Assembly (NCBI GenBank): GCA_025928515.1
Contig: JAICJI010000011.1
Span: 1-53,893 of the forward strand
From: Thermoleophilia bacterium
GTDB lineage: Bacteria > Actinomycetota > Thermoleophilia > Gaiellales > Gaiellaceae
Reading direction: 5' to 3'
DNA: 53,893 bases
The notes under the pieces: generated by a model
Databases searched by the model: none
What the model saw: only the letters and a program-made list of their open reading frames with translations
Told to the model about the DNA's origin: nothing
Shown here: positions 25,352 through 34,923 of the stretch, in pieces
Layout of the letters: each line of letters starts with the position of its first letter
Numbering within the stretch: the stretch's first letter is position 1
Made by a program: the position numbers and the translations under genes

Positions 25352-26091
25352 AACAGGAACCGCTTCAGTCCGCCGTCGACGACGAGGGTCTGGCCGGTGA
25401 CGTACCGCGCGCGCTCGGAGGCGAGGAAGCAGACGACGTCGCCGAACTCGCGCGGAGCTGCCCAGCGCCGCAGAGCGATCTCTTCGAGCGACTCGGCGTC
25501 GGGGCCTCCGGGGTAGAGCTCGTCCAGTCGCGCCGTGGCCACCCGCCCCGGGGCGACGCAGTTGACGGTGATCCCCTTCGGGCCGACCTCGCGGCTCAGG
25601 GTCTTGAGCCAGCCCGTCAATGCCGGCCGGAACGTGTTCGAGAGCGCGAGGTGCGTGGTCGGCTCCTGGGCCGCGAGGGAGGTGATCGCGACGATCCGCC
25701 CGGCCGGGCTCCGCTCGAGGTGCTCGAGGCAGAGGCGGACGAGCGTCACGGCCGGGCGCAGGAGCAAGCGGTACGCCGACTCCAATGAGTCCCCGTCCGC
25801 GTCGCGAGCCGTTCCGGGCGGCGGGCCGCCGCCGTTCCAGACCAGGACGTCGAGGCCGCCGAATTGCTCGACCGTGGTCGCCACTGCCCGCTCGAGGTCG
25901 CCGTCTTCCCTCACGTCGCCTCCTACGGCGACGCCGCCGATCCGGTTCGCGTGCTCCTCGAGCTGCTCGGCACGCCTGGCGAAGAGGACGACGTTGGCCC
26001 CCTCCTCGGCCAGCGCCTCGGCGCTCGCGAGGCCGAGGCCCGACGAGGCGCCGCAGACGAGCGCCGTGCGACCGCTCAGGCCGAGATCCAC
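25348..26091 (-). CDS. SDR-fold protein with atypical catalytic site
   Basis: 247 residues of the short-chain dehydrogenase fold, with the NAD(P) motif VCGASSGLGLA. The usual catalytic YxxxK is absent: after AITSLAAQE the chain reads THLALSNTFRPALTGW where Tyr and Lys are expected, though Ser is kept. A group of ketoacyl-reductase-like SDRs with such an imperfect tetrad is known. Reductase activity should not be assumed. It overlaps queF by 16 nt and ylbL by 4 nt. Confidence 0.85.
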   Translation of the reverse strand: MDLGLSGRTALVCGASSGLGLASAEALAEEGANVVLFARRAEQLEEHANRIGGVAVGGDVREDGDLERAVATTVEQFGGLDVLVWNGGGPPPGTARDADGDSLESAYRLLLRPAVTLVRLCLEHLERSPAGRIVAITSLAAQEPTTHLALSNTFRPALTGWLKTLSREVGPKGITVNCVAPGRVATARLDELYPGGPDAESLEEIALRRWAAPREFGDVVCFLASERARYVTGQTLVVDGGLKRFLF

Positions 26092-26432
26092 GCCTGCGGA
26101 AGCTCCCCGCTCGAGGCGACGACCCGGGTTGTCATGCCGCCGCGGGCGGTGAACTCGCCCTCGACCTCGACGAAGCGAGGCGCGCCGTCGGCGACGAGCC
26201 GCTCGAGGACCTCGTTCACGACCTCCTCCTGGAAAATCTTGCGCTCGCGGAAGCCCGTCAGGTAGTCGCGGAGCGACTTGAGCTCGAACAGCTTCGCGTC
26301 GGGCACGTAGCGGATCGTGAGCTCGCCGAAGTCGGGCGCGTCGGTGAGCGGGCAGATCGAGGTGAACTCAGGCGCGCCGAACTCGACGAGATAGTCGCGT
26401 CCGGGGAACCGGTTCTCGAGCGTCTCGAGCAC
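26076..26432 (-). CDS. queF: 7-cyano-7-deazaguanine reductase (short type)
   Basis: 118 residues. It reduces preQ0 to preQ1 with NADPH in queuosine synthesis. The unimodular family signature is clear: PEFTSICPLTDAPDFG with the nucleophile Cys27 and Asp34, then FELKSLRDYL in substrate binding. No queC, queD or queE is in the window. GTG start 9 nt after the mdh stop. The short N-terminus is normal for the unimodular type. Confidence 0.93.
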   Translation of the reverse strand: MLETLENRFPGRDYLVEFGAPEFTSICPLTDAPDFGELTIRYVPDAKLFELKSLRDYLTGFRERKIFQEEVVNEVLERLVADGAPRFVEVEGEFTARGGMTTRVVASSGELPQAWISA

Positions 26433-26441
26433 GCGCCCGCA

Positions 26442-27365
26442 TCAGGTGGAGAGCACGCCGACGACGTCTCGAACAGCCTCGGCGCTCTTGTCCAGCAACT
26501 CGCGCTCGTCGTCCGAGAGATCGAGCTCGACGATCTCCTCGATCCCGGCTGCGCCGAGCTTGACGGGCACGCCGATGTAGAGACCGTCGATCCCGTATTC
26601 CCCCTCGAGCAGCGCTGTGCACGGGACAACGCGCTTCTGGTCGAGGAGGATGGCATCGACCATCTCGGCGCACGCCGCACCCGGCGCGTACCAGGCCGAG
26701 GTGCCGAGAAGCTGCACGATCTCGCCGCCGCCCTTCGCGGTGCGCTCGACCATCGACTGGATCCGCTCCTCGGAGACGAGCTTGCGCAGCGGGACGCCGC
26801 CGACCGTCGCGGCCGAGACGATCGGAACCATCTGGTCGCCGTGGCCGCCGAGCACGAGTGCCTGAACGTCCCGGACGGACGCTCCCGTCTCCCACGCGAT
26901 GAACGTGCGGAACCGCGCGGTGTCGAGGATCCCTGCCTGGCCGAAAACGCGCTCCTTCGGGAAGCCCGAGACGCTCTTCGCGACGTGGCACATCGCGTCG
27001 AGCGGGTTGGAGAGGACGACGATCGTGCAGTCGGGGCTCTGGGCGACGATCTGCTCGGTCACCGAGCCGACGATCTTCTCGTTCGTCGTCACGAGGTCGT
27101 CGCGCGACATGCCGGGGGAGCGCGGCAGGCCGGCGGTGATCACCACGACGTCCGAGCCGGCCGTCTCCTCGTAGTCGTTCGTGCCGCTGATCCGGGGCTC
27201 GAAGCCCAGCACCGGGCCCATCTGGTTCAAGTCGAGGGCCTTGCCCTGCGGCAGTCCTTCCTTGATGTCCGTGAGGACGACGTCCGCGTAGTCGCGCGCC
27301 GCGAGGATCTGCGCGGCGGTCGCGCCTGTCGCGCCGGCGCCGACGATCGTGATCTTCGTTCTCAT
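26442..27365 (-). CDS. mdh: Malate dehydrogenase
   Basis: 307 residues of the LDH-like MDH group. The NAD motif is [11 protein letters not shown]. The mobile loop [12 protein letters not shown] has Arg at the position that selects malate/oxaloacetate over lactate/pyruvate. [10 protein letters not shown] and [10 protein letters not shown] hold the catalytic Asp/Arg and His. It oxidises malate to oxaloacetate in the TCA cycle. The ATG overlaps the icd stop (ATGA). Confidence 0.95.
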   Translation of the reverse strand: MRTKITIVGAGATGATAAQILAARDYADVVLTDIKEGLPQGKALDLNQMGPVLGFEPRISGTNDYEETAGSDVVVITAGLPRSPGMSRDDLVTTNEKIVGSVTEQIVAQSPDCTIVVLSNPLDAMCHVAKSVSGFPKERVFGQAGILDTARFRTFIAWETGASVRDVQALVLGGHGDQMVPIVSAATVGGVPLRKLVSEERIQSMVERTAKGGGEIVQLLGTSAWYAPGAACAEMVDAILLDQKRVVPCTALLEGEYGIDGLYIGVPVKLGAAGIEEIVELDLSDDERELLDKSAEAVRDVVGVLST

Positions 27366-28459
27366 GCGGTTACCTCTGCCTCCAATTTCTCGATGACCGC
27401 GTCCGCGACGTCGCTCGTTCCCACGGCGGTCGAGTCGTCGCGGCTCGGCTTCATGTCGTAGGTGACGCTCTTGCCCTCGGCGATGACGGAGGCGATCGCC
27501 TGCTCGAGGCGGTCGGCAGCGCTGCCCTCGTCGAGGTGGCGGAGCATGAGGACGCCCGACAGCATCTGCGCGATCGGATTGACCTTGTTCATGCCCGTGT
27601 ACTTAGGCGCGGAGCCGTGCGTCGGCTCGAAGACCGCCGCCGACTCGCCGAAGTTCGCGCCGGGAGCGACGCCCAGCCCGCCGATCATCCCCGCGGCGAG
27701 GTCTGAGAGGACGTCCCCGTAGAGGTTCGGCAGCACGAGCACGTCGTACTCCTCCGGCCGCTGCACGAGCTGCATGCACATGTTGTCCACGATGCGGTCG
27801 TCGAACTCGACGTCGGAGTTCTCGGCTGCGACCTCGCGGGCGACGTGCAGCCAGAGCCCATCGGTGAACTTCATGATGTTTGCCTTGTGCACGGCCGTGA
27901 CCTTGCGGCGGCCGTTGCGGCGTGCGTAGTCGAACGCGAACTCGAAGATGCGGCGCGTGCCGGTGACGGAGATCGGCTTGATCGAGATGCCTGCGTCGTG
28001 GTGGCGGAGACTCCCGCCGTGCGCCTCGATCCACTCGATCAGCTCGGCCGCTTCCGGCGTCCCCTGCTCGTACTCGATGCCGGCGTACAAGTCTTCGGTG
28101 TTCTCGCGCACGATGATCAGGTCGACGTCGTCGAACCGGCTGCGGACGCCCGGGTAGCTCTTGCAAGGCCTGACCTGCGCGTACATGTCGAGCTCCTTGC
28201 GGAGCGCGACGTTGACCGAGCGGAAGCCGCCGCCGATGGGAGTCGTGATCGGCCCCTTCAGCGCGACGCCGGTCTCGCGGATCGCGTCTAGTACGTCGGG
28301 AGGAAGCGGATTGCCGCCGTGTTTCTCCATCTCGTCGGCTCCGGCCTCGCGCACGTCCCACTCGACCTCGACGCCGGTCGCCTCGAGGACACGGCGCGTG
28401 GCCTCCGTCAGCTCAGGCCCTGTGCCGTCGCCGGGGATGAGGACAACCCTGTGCGCCAT
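27362..28459 (-). CDS. icd: NAD-type isocitrate dehydrogenase
   Basis: 365 residues of the isocitrate/isopropylmalate dehydrogenase family. IPGDGTGPE opens the fold and [20 protein letters not shown] carries the Ser and Arg residues that bind isocitrate. The metal aspartates are in [30 protein letters not shown] is the coenzyme loop, with a pattern closer to the NAD-using short type than to the long NADP Icd. It heads a five-gene operon. The ATG at 28459 has TACGCT 8 nt upstream; the longer frame is not needed. Confidence 0.9.
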   Translation of the reverse strand: MAHRVVLIPGDGTGPELTEATRRVLEATGVEVEWDVREAGADEMEKHGGNPLPPDVLDAIRETGVALKGPITTPIGGGFRSVNVALRKELDMYAQVRPCKSYPGVRSRFDDVDLIIVRENTEDLYAGIEYEQGTPEAAELIEWIEAHGGSLRHHDAGISIKPISVTGTRRIFEFAFDYARRNGRRKVTAVHKANIMKFTDGLWLHVAREVAAENSDVEFDDRIVDNMCMQLVQRPEEYDVLVLPNLYGDVLSDLAAGMIGGLGVAPGANFGESAAVFEPTHGSAPKYTGMNKVNPIAQMLSGVLMLRHLDEGSAADRLEQAIASVIAEGKSVTYDMKPSRDDSTAVGTSDVADAVIEKLEAEVTA

Positions 28460-28467
28460 CGCGGGCG

Positions 28468-28473
28468 AGCGTA
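28468..28473 (-). promoter_or_regulatory. -10 box TACGCT, leaderless icd operon
   Basis: The box lies 8 nt before the ATG at 28459. The gap to the divergent beta-propeller gene is 34 nt. Confidence 0.5.
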
Positions 28474-28481
28474 GCGGAGGC

Positions 28482-28487
28482 CATACT
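28482..28487 (+). promoter_or_regulatory. -10 box CATACT, leaderless beta-propeller gene
   Basis: The box lies 6 nt before the GTG at 28494. It departs from TANNNT at its first bases. Confidence 0.35.
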
Positions 28488-28493
28488 TTCGGC

Positions 28494-29378
28494 GTGAAGA
28501 GAGCCGCTGCCGTTGCCGCTGTGGTCGGGGCGCTCGCCCTCGTCGGCATCGTCTACGCCGGCAGGACGACGACCGTGGGGCATGGGATCCTGCTGCTGCA
28601 GACGGAGTCGAACGAGCGGCTACAGCAAGTCCTGCTGTGGCATCCGGATGCTGCATCCGCGCGGCCTCTGGGCTCGTCGACCGACTGGATCCTGACGCCG
28701 CAGTGGTCGCCTGACGGGAAGTCGATCGCCTACGCCGAGGAGCAGGGCGGCTGGGACGACCCTGCGGCCTACGAGATCTGGACGATGCACGCGGACGGCT
28801 CGGGCGCGAAGCAGCTGACCCACGACGTGCAGCGCTCGAACGTCTTTCGCGCCGGCGAGCCGAGCTGGTCGCCCAACAGCCGGCAGATCGTCTTCGTGCG
28901 CGAAACCGAGAGCAAGCCGTACGAGACGCTCGTCGTCGTCGACGTGCGCACCGGCCACGAGCGCAATCTGCGCGTGTCGGGCGAGACTCCGGCCTGGGGG
29001 AAGGCGGGGATCGCCTACGTGGCGGACTACCGGCGGATCATGCTCGTGAGCTCCGACGGCGGCAAGGCGAAAGTTCTTGCGCCTGTCACCGCCACCGCTC
29101 TCGTCTGGTCTTCGGGGGGCGAGCTCGCCGCACTGCAGAGCGACCGCATCAACCTCTTCACAACCGCGGGACGAAGGGTCGCAACGGTGCACGTTCCGTT
29201 CAAGAAGACCAACGCCTGTGGGATTGCCTGGTCTTCCGACGGTAAGCGGGTTCTCGTCCGAACGTCGAGAAGAACCGTCGGGCTCTGGTCGGTGACGCCC
29301 GCCGGCGGGCACTGGCGGCGGGAGCCGTTGACGATCGGGAAGAGCAACTTCGACAACTGTGCCGTGAGCTGGCGCTGA
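28494..29378 (+). CDS. Secreted TolB-like beta-propeller protein
   Basis: 294 residues. A signal/anchor helix ([19 protein letters not shown]) precedes WD40-like PD40 blades: [29 protein letters not shown] and [13 protein letters not shown]. The blade count is about five to six. TolB-like propellers usually bind proteins; there is no Tol system here, so its partner is unknown. Divergent from icd with only 34 nt between starts. The GTG is supported by the signal-like N-terminus. Confidence 0.8.
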   Translation: MKRAAAVAAVVGALALVGIVYAGRTTTVGHGILLLQTESNERLQQVLLWHPDAASARPLGSSTDWILTPQWSPDGKSIAYAEEQGGWDDPAAYEIWTMHADGSGAKQLTHDVQRSNVFRAGEPSWSPNSRQIVFVRETESKPYETLVVVDVRTGHERNLRVSGETPAWGKAGIAYVADYRRIMLVSSDGGKAKVLAPVTATALVWSSGGELAALQSDRINLFTTAGRRVATVHVPFKKTNACGIAWSSDGKRVLVRTSRRTVGLWSVTPAGGHWRREPLTIGKSNFDNCAVSWR

Positions 29379-29386
29379 GCCGCCGC

Positions 29387-29392
29387 TAGGCT
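29387..29392 (+). promoter_or_regulatory. -10 box TAGGCT, leaderless HEAT-like gene
   Basis: The box lies 6 nt before the ATG at 29399. It follows the stop of the propeller gene. Confidence 0.5.
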
Positions 29393-29398
29393 CCGGCG

Positions 29399-29902
29399 AT
29401 GGATCTTGCGGGGGCAGCGGCGCAGGCGGACGAGCTCGCGACGAACGGCTCGGCGCAGGAGCTCGCGACGCTGCGCACGCAGTGGGACGACGAGCTCGAG
29501 GCGCAGGCGCGCAGTTCCGATTTCCGTGAACGGGCACTTGCGTTTCGGGCGATCGGCATGTTCCGGTGGCGCGCGAAGGAGGAGCTCCTGCGGCGCGGTC
29601 TCGACGACGGCAGCCCGGCGGCGCGTGGTTCGGCGCTGCTCTCGGTCGAGCTTCTCTCTCGCGACCACCCGAGCACGGTCAATTCGGTGCGGCCCCTCCT
29701 CCACAAGATGCTTGCGGACGAGGACGAGAAGTCCGCGGTTCGCCGACTCGCCGTCATGGCGCTGAAGAACGGCTCGGCGCAGCGCGACACGATCGTATTG
29801 CTCGAGGGGCTAGGTGCCGACGACCGCGCGGACGGCGACCTACGCCGGGCGGCAGGCAGCGTCGCGCAGACCTTGAAGCGAAAGGCTCAGGAAAAGCGCT
29901 AA
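29399..29902 (+). CDS. HEAT-repeat-like alpha-helical protein
   Basis: 167 residues, nearly all helix. SDFRERALAFRAIGMF, DGSPAARGSALLSVELL and EDEKSAVRRLAVMALKNGS look like HEAT/PBS-lyase-type repeats, suggesting a protein-binding scaffold. No catalytic motif. Its stop overlaps the convergent small gene at 29899. Family otherwise unrecognised. Confidence 0.65.
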   Translation: MDLAGAAAQADELATNGSAQELATLRTQWDDELEAQARSSDFRERALAFRAIGMFRWRAKEELLRRGLDDGSPAARGSALLSVELLSRDHPSTVNSVRPLLHKMLADEDEKSAVRRLAVMALKNGSAQRDTIVLLEGLGADDRADGDLRRAAGSVAQTLKRKAQEKR

Positions 29903-30072
29903 CTCGCGCAGCTGGTGCAGACGCGAGCCTGGATCTCGCGACCGCAGGACGGGCAAACGCGCCGTTGCCGGCGATGCTCGAGAGCGCTCTTCTGCAGGCC
30001 CGCCTTGACCATGAGCCAGGCGGCTCCGAGTGTGCTGACCGCGGCGATTGCGACGTGGGGATCGAGGTGCAT
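29899..30072 (-). CDS. 57-residue membrane + zinc-ribbon protein
   Basis: MHLDPHVAIAAVSTLGAAW begins a short membrane helix, then a basic linker, then CPSC...CTSC (Cys40/43 and 52/55), a zinc ribbon. It follows the xerD-like gene by 3 nt on the same strand, so it is probably co-translated. Similar one-helix zinc-ribbon proteins are uncharacterised. The frame is complete but short, and evidence is the two CxxC pairs and the tight spacing. Confidence 0.6.
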   Translation of the reverse strand: MHLDPHVAIAAVSTLGAAWLMVKAGLQKSALEHRRQRRVCPSCGREIQARVCTSCAS

Positions 30073-30075
30073 TGC

Positions 30076-30996
30076 CTACTTCCTGGTTTGCGTTGCCGGC
30101 TTCTTGCGTCGGGCGTGCGGGTGCGCCTGGAAATACAACTCACGCCGTCTGCGATCGGATACGTGCGTGTAGAGCTCCGTCGTGGCCAGATCGGCATGGC
30201 CGAGCATTTCCTGAACGGCGCGCAGGTCTGCGCCTCCCTCCAACAGGTGGGTTGCGAACGAATGGCGCAGGAGGTGCGGATGGATGCGCTCGGGCTCGAG
30301 CCCGGCCTTGCCGGCGAGCCGGCGCAGGATGAGGAAGACGCCGGCGCGCGTGAGCGGGCCGCCCCGCGCGTTGAGGAACAGCTCTTGCCGGTGGCGCCGA
30401 TCGAGGTATGGCCGGCCCCGCGAGAGGTAGCGGCGGACGGCCTCTGCGGCCTCGCGCCCGATCGGCACCACGCGCTCCTTGCTCCCCTTGCCGAGGCAGC
30501 GGACGAGCCGGTTCTCGAGATCGACCGACTGGCGCTCGAGCCCGACCGCCTCGCTCACGCGCAGCCCGGCGCCGTAGAGCAGCTCGCCGAGCGCGCGGTT
30601 GCGGAGGTCGAGCGGCGTCGTCCCGACGGCCGCTTCGAGGAGGCGCTCGACCTCCGCCGGGGAAAGCGTCCGCGGCAGCGTCCGCCGGCGCTTCGGCAGC
30701 TCGACGCTCGCGGCCGGGTTGTCGGTGCGGGCGCCGAGGAGCACCTGATGGCGGAAGAAGGAGCGGACGGCGGCGAGCCGGCGGGCGATCGTCGTCGCGG
30801 CGAGGCCGTCGGCGCGAAGCTGGGCGACATAGCTCGCGAGCTCGTCCGAGGTCGCGTCCGTGGGCGAACGGCCGAGCCAATCGGCGACGTGCGCGAGGTC
30901 GCGCCGGTAGGCCTCGACGGTGCGCGGGGCAAGGCGCGCGGAGGCGAGGGCCAGGAATCCCTCGACAGCCGGATCGGGCTGCTCCCGCTTCGTCAC
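30076..30996 (-). CDS. xerD: Tyrosine recombinase, XerD type
   Basis: 306 residues. An N-terminal SAM-like DNA-binding domain (LAPRTVEAYRRDLAHVADWL) precedes the catalytic domain with Arg in GAGLRVSE, Lys in GKGSKERVVP, HxxR in HLLRHSFATH, His in LGHADLATT and the nucleophile Tyr in ELYTHV. Xer pairs resolve chromosome dimers at dif. The GTG at 30996 is chosen; an upstream GTG at 31065 would overlap acyP. A second Xer gene lies 5 kb away. XerC versus XerD assignment is tentative. Confidence 0.88.
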   Translation of the reverse strand: MTKREQPDPAVEGFLALASARLAPRTVEAYRRDLAHVADWLGRSPTDATSDELASYVAQLRADGLAATTIARRLAAVRSFFRHQVLLGARTDNPAASVELPKRRRTLPRTLSPAEVERLLEAAVGTTPLDLRNRALGELLYGAGLRVSEAVGLERQSVDLENRLVRCLGKGSKERVVPIGREAAEAVRRYLSRGRPYLDRRHRQELFLNARGGPLTRAGVFLILRRLAGKAGLEPERIHPHLLRHSFATHLLEGGADLRAVQEMLGHADLATTELYTHVSDRRRRELYFQAHPHARRKKPATQTRK

Positions 30997-31044
30997 GCGC
31001 GCTGACTTCGTCCCGGGGAGCGCGACGCCTGCTCGAATGTCCTC

Positions 31045-31320
31045 GTGGAGAGCGAGCGCAGACACGTAACTGTCTACGGCTTCATGCAGGGAGTCGGATT
31101 TCGCTTCGCGGTGGAGCGGGCGGCCCGCACGCGCGGCGTCGCGGGCTGGGTGCGGAATCGTCCCGACGGGACGGTCGAGGCTGTGTTCGAGGGAGATCCG
31201 AATGACGTCGACGCGCTCGTCGACTTCTGCCGCAGGGGGCCGCGCGGCGCCGACGTCGACCGCGTAGACGTCAGTGCCGAGTCACCGGAGGGTTTGTTGG
31301 GCTTTCGCGTCGCGGTGTGA
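31045..31320 (+). CDS. acyP: Acylphosphatase
   Basis: 91 residues, the full length for the family. It hydrolyses acyl phosphates such as acetyl phosphate. The signature [10 protein letters not shown] carries the catalytic Arg, and [12 protein letters not shown] the catalytic Asn. Its 3' end overlaps the convergent cysA by 39 nt. The GTG start has no clear ribosome-binding site. Confidence 0.93.
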   Translation: MESERRHVTVYGFMQGVGFRFAVERAARTRGVAGWVRNRPDGTVEAVFEGDPNDVDALVDFCRRGPRGADVDRVDVSAESPEGLLGFRVAV

Positions 31321-32256
31321 AGCAGACGCCGTTGCCCAGACGATCTCACCGCGCGTCAGATCGAGATCCTCGAATTCATCGCGACGCAGCCGCGCCGAGA
31401 GCCGGTCTCCGTCTCCGTCCGAGAGCTCGACTCGAGCGTCGGCGCCCAGCACGGCGATTCGCTCGATCTCGACCTCGACCGCACCGTCGCTCGGCCAGCG
31501 TCGCAGCACGATCTCGTGAGGTCGTACGAGCGCCGAGCCAAGGCGGACGGCGTCGCCGACGAAGCGCAGGACGAACTCCGACGCGGGGGTGTCGTAGAGC
31601 TCGGCCGGAGCACCCACCTGCTCGAGACGGCCGTGGTCGAAGACGGCAACGCGGTCGGCGATCTCCATCGCCTCCTCCTGGTCGTGCGTGACGAAGACCG
31701 TCGTCACGTGAACCTCCTCGTGCAGGCGGCGCAGCCAGTCCCGCAGCTCCGCGCGCACACGTGCGTCGAGCGCGCCGAACGGCTCGTCGAGTAGGAGCAC
31801 GCGCGGTTTCGCCGCGAGCGCGCGTGCGAGCGCCATCCGCTGCCGCTGGCCGCCCGAGAGGCGCGACGGATACCGGTCAGCGAAGCCCTGCAACTGAACC
31901 AGCTCGAGCAGCTCCTCGACCCGATCGCGGATCTCCTGCTTCGGTCGCTTTCGGATCGTGAGGGCGAAGGCGACGTTGTCGCGGACGGTCATGTGCTTGA
32001 AGGCCGCGTAGTGCTGGAAGACGAAGCCGACGTCGCGCCGCTGCGGCGAGACTGCCGTGGCCTCCTCCCCGGAGAGCAGGATCTCGCCGGCGTCGGGTTG
32101 CTCGAGGCCGGCCACGATCCGCAAAAGCGTCGACTTGCCGGAGCCGCTCGGGCCGAGCACGGCCGTGAGCGATCCGTCAGGGATCTGGAGCGAGACGTCG
32201 TCGAGGGCGAGAAACGAGCCGAAGCGCTTCGTGACGTTGCGGATCTCGATCGACAT
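31282..32256 (-). CDS. cysA: Sulfate ABC transporter ATPase
   Basis: 324 residues. Walker [10 protein letters not shown], signature [14 protein letters not shown], Walker [14 protein letters not shown] and the switch His in [10 protein letters not shown] are intact. The C-terminal regulatory TOBE-like part is short. It energises import of sulfate/thiosulfate through the two permeases encoded just upstream. Its start abuts the cysW stop. Confidence 0.93.
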   Translation of the reverse strand: MSIEIRNVTKRFGSFLALDDVSLQIPDGSLTAVLGPSGSGKSTLLRIVAGLEQPDAGEILLSGEEATAVSPQRRDVGFVFQHYAAFKHMTVRDNVAFALTIRKRPKQEIRDRVEELLELVQLQGFADRYPSRLSGGQRQRMALARALAAKPRVLLLDEPFGALDARVRAELRDWLRRLHEEVHVTTVFVTHDQEEAMEIADRVAVFDHGRLEQVGAPAELYDTPASEFVLRFVGDAVRLGSALVRPHEIVLRRWPSDGAVEVEIERIAVLGADARVELSDGDGDRLSARLRRDEFEDLDLTRGEIVWATASASHRDAKAQQTLR

Positions 32257-33048
32257 CTAGAGGGCCTCCTTGGGCCGGGTGACGGTCATCAGCACGAGCA
32301 CGAGCACCGCGATCGCGGCGAGGACGACGGCGACGGCATACGCGTCGCCGTTCTGGAAGTTCTGGATCATGTCGTCGATCAGCGTCGTGGCCGTCTCGGT
32401 CTTCCCCTCGATCCGGCCCGAGACGACGGCCACGGCGCCGTACTCGCCGAGACACCGCGCCGTCGTGAGGATGACGCCGTAGATCACGGCCCAGCGGATC
32501 GAGGGCAGAGTGATTCGCCAGAACCGCTGCCAGCGGCTCGCGCCGAGAGTCGCGGCCGCCTGCTCCTGCTCGTTCCCTTGCTCCCGCAAGACCGGGATCA
32601 CTTCACGGGCGACGAACGGCACCGAGACGAAGATCGTCGCGAGGACGATCGCAGGCAAGGCGAAAAGCACCTGGATCCCGTGTGCTTGAAGCCACGGCCC
32701 GAACCAGCCGGTACGGCCGTAGAGGAGATAGAGCGCGAGCCCGATCACCACCGGCGAGACAGCGAGCGGAAGGTCGATGAACGCGTTGAGCAGACCCTTC
32801 CCGCGGAAGCGGCGCCGTACGATCGCGAGCGCGCAGAGCACGCCGAACACCGTGTTGAGCGGCACGGCGAGGGCCGTCGCGATGAGGGTGATCTCGAAGG
32901 CGTGCACGGTGTAGTGGTCGGAAAGGACCCGCCAGACGGGCTCGAGACCGTGTTGGAACGTGCGGTAGAAGACCATCCCGAGCGGGGCGAGCAGGATGAC
33001 GAGCAGGTAACCAAGCGCGATCGCCCTCAGGCCGAGCCGCCTAGGCAC
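32257..33048 (-). CDS. cysW: Sulfate ABC transporter permease CysW
   Basis: 263 residues with about six membrane helices. The cytoplasmic EAA-type loop (EQAAATLGASRWQRFWRITLP) contacts the ATPase. LPLAVSPVVIGLALYLLYG is typical of CysW. GTG 33048 is chosen because it gives an 8-nt overlap with cysT; GTG 33081 is possible. Membrane partner of CysT. Confidence 0.92.
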   Translation of the reverse strand: MPRRLGLRAIALGYLLVILLAPLGMVFYRTFQHGLEPVWRVLSDHYTVHAFEITLIATALAVPLNTVFGVLCALAIVRRRFRGKGLLNAFIDLPLAVSPVVIGLALYLLYGRTGWFGPWLQAHGIQVLFALPAIVLATIFVSVPFVAREVIPVLREQGNEQEQAAATLGASRWQRFWRITLPSIRWAVIYGVILTTARCLGEYGAVAVVSGRIEGKTETATTLIDDMIQNFQNGDAYAVAVVLAAIAVLVLVLMTVTRPKEAL

Positions 33049-33853
33049 GCTCGTGCCTCGTGACGAAGAAGCGGAGGGCACCGACTGTCAGGAGCAGTGC
33101 GAACGCCGCGGCCAGGAGCACGATTGCTACAGCCGAGGCTTCGGCGGCAAGCCCGTCCTGGATCACGTTGTAGACGAAGACGGAGGCAACCTCGGTGTGG
33201 GTGGTGCTCCCGGCGACGAGGACGACCGAGCCGATCTCGCCGAGCGCCCGGGCAAGCGCGAGCACAACACCGGACAGGATCCCGGGCAACAGATTCGGCA
33301 ACACGATCCGCCTGAAGACCGCGAGCCGGCCGGCGCCGAGCGAGCAAGCGGCCTCCTCCATCTCCATGTCGAGTTCGATCAGCACGGGCTGGACCGTTCT
33401 GATGACGAACGGGAGCGTCACGAAGCAGAGGGCGAGCACGATCGCCGTCCGCGTGAATGCGACGTCGATCCCCGCCGGCGAGTTCGGCCCGTACATCGCG
33501 AGCAGCGTCAGGCCGGCGACGATCGTCGGCAGCGCGAACGGCAAGTCGATCACGGCGTTGACGAGCGACCTACCGCGGAACTCGTCCCGAACGAGCACCC
33601 AGGCCGTGATCGTCCCCAGGACTCCGTTGGTCAGGGCGACAATGAGGGCCGCTCCGAACGTGAGCTTCAGTGCTCCCACTGCTTCGGGGCTCGAGATCGT
33701 CTGCCAGAACGCGTGTGTCCCGTCCCGCTTGGACTCCCATACGAGCGCCGCGATCGGGAGCACGACGATCACGGTCAGGAATGTCGAGATGACGCCCACG
33801 GAGAGACCGGTGCTGGCCCGTCCGCCGCTGCCGATCCTGCGCGACGGCGTCAA
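33041..33853 (-). CDS. cysT: Sulfate ABC transporter permease CysT
   Basis: 270 residues with about six membrane helices. DLPFALPTIVAGLTLLAMYG and the EAA loop (EEAACSLGAGRLAVFRRIVLP) are characteristic. It forms the channel with CysW. It starts 19 nt after the binding-protein stop, consistent with one sbp-cysT-cysW-cysA transcript. Confidence 0.93.
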   Translation of the reverse strand: MTPSRRIGSGGRASTGLSVGVISTFLTVIVVLPIAALVWESKRDGTHAFWQTISSPEAVGALKLTFGAALIVALTNGVLGTITAWVLVRDEFRGRSLVNAVIDLPFALPTIVAGLTLLAMYGPNSPAGIDVAFTRTAIVLALCFVTLPFVIRTVQPVLIELDMEMEEAACSLGAGRLAVFRRIVLPNLLPGILSGVVLALARALGEIGSVVLVAGSTTHTEVASVFVYNVIQDGLAAEASAVAIVLLAAAFALLLTVGALRFFVTRHERA

Positions 33854-33872
33854 CGTCGACGCGGTGACGGCG

Positions 33873-34877
33873 CTAATGGGTGGGACCTCCCACCGCCTGC
33901 TCGATCTTGACCATCCGGCCCGCGTCGAGATCGAACCAGACCTTGTCGACCTTCAGCCAGCCTCCGAAGAGCTTGTCCTGGATGTTGAAGGTCGGACCAG
34001 TGGTGTACTTCTTGCGCCAGCTCGCGAGGTCGGGGCGCTTCAGCACCGACTTGACGACGGGGCGGTAGCCGCTCGCGGCGAAGATCCGCTGCTGCTTTGG
34101 CGCGTGCGCGTACTTGATGAACGCCTTGGCCGCGGCCGGCGCTCGCTTCGTCGTCACCATCGGCAGCTGGATCAGCATCGTCGGCTGCGGGACGACGAGC
34201 TTGCCCTGCTTGCCTGCGGCGAAGGCGGCGTAGGCCTCGCTCTCGTAGGTGATGAGGACGTCGCCCCTGCCGGAGAAGAAGGTGTTCGCCGCGTTCGAGC
34301 CCGAGGAGTCCTGTGAGACGGCGTTCTTGAAGAGTCTCGTCACGAACTGGATGGCCTTCTTGCTGTTCAGCCCCGACTTGCGCGCGGCGCCGTAGGCGGC
34401 GAGGACGTTCCACTTCGCCGAGCCCGAGGGAAACGGATCCGGCGTCACGACCTGCACTCCCGGCTTGACCAGGTCCTTCCAGCCGTGGATGTGCTTCGGG
34501 TTGCCCGGCCGCACGACGAAGGCGACCACGGAGTCGGCCGCGATCCCTCCGTACGGCGTCTGCGTCCAGCTCTTCGAGACGATCCCGGCGTCGGCGACCG
34601 TGTCGATGTCGAGTCCCGTCGAGAGGAATGCGACGTCGGTCGGTTGGCCGGCGGCGATCGCGCGGGCTTGCGAGCCGGAGGGGCCGTACGACTGCGAGAA
34701 CGACACTCCCCGGCCGGCGGCCGTGTGGCCGAAGCGGGCGATGAGCTTCCCCAACACAGGCTTCGGAGTGGAATAGGCCACGAGGTTCAGCGTCGTCCCG
34801 GCTCGCTTGGCCTGCGCGGCGCCGGCGCAGCCGAAGGCGACAGGGAGGATCAAGGCGAAGAGCAAGAGTTTCCGCAT
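33873..34877 (-). CDS. sbp: Sulfate-binding protein
   Basis: 334 residues. A signal peptide (LLLFALILPVAFGCAGAAQA) that contains one Cys is followed by the periplasmic-type sulfate-binding fold: NLVAYSTPKPV, VSFSQSYGPSGSQARAI, DVAFLSTGLDID and TPDPFPSGSAKWNV. It delivers sulfate or thiosulfate to CysTWA. It heads the operon; the 108-nt region upstream carries an operator-like inverted repeat and phased repeats. Regulation by the Rrf2 gene next door is likely. Confidence 0.92.
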   Translation of the reverse strand: MRKLLLFALILPVAFGCAGAAQAKRAGTTLNLVAYSTPKPVLGKLIARFGHTAAGRGVSFSQSYGPSGSQARAIAAGQPTDVAFLSTGLDIDTVADAGIVSKSWTQTPYGGIAADSVVAFVVRPGNPKHIHGWKDLVKPGVQVVTPDPFPSGSAKWNVLAAYGAARKSGLNSKKAIQFVTRLFKNAVSQDSSGSNAANTFFSGRGDVLITYESEAYAAFAAGKQGKLVVPQPTMLIQLPMVTTKRAPAAAKAFIKYAHAPKQQRIFAASGYRPVVKSVLKRPDLASWRKKYTTGPTFNIQDKLFGGWLKVDKVWFDLDAGRMVKIEQAVGGPTH

Positions 34878-34898
34878 CTGGGGAGGTCCTTTCTCGGG

Positions 34899-34923
34899 AT
34901 TACCTACCGTCTTACTAGGTATT
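34899..34923. promoter_or_regulatory. Operator-like inverted repeat upstream of sbp
   Basis: TACCTA-N9-TAGGTA, with 8-bp arms having one mismatch, 22 nt before the sbp start. Candidate site for the adjacent Rrf2 regulator. Confidence 0.5.
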
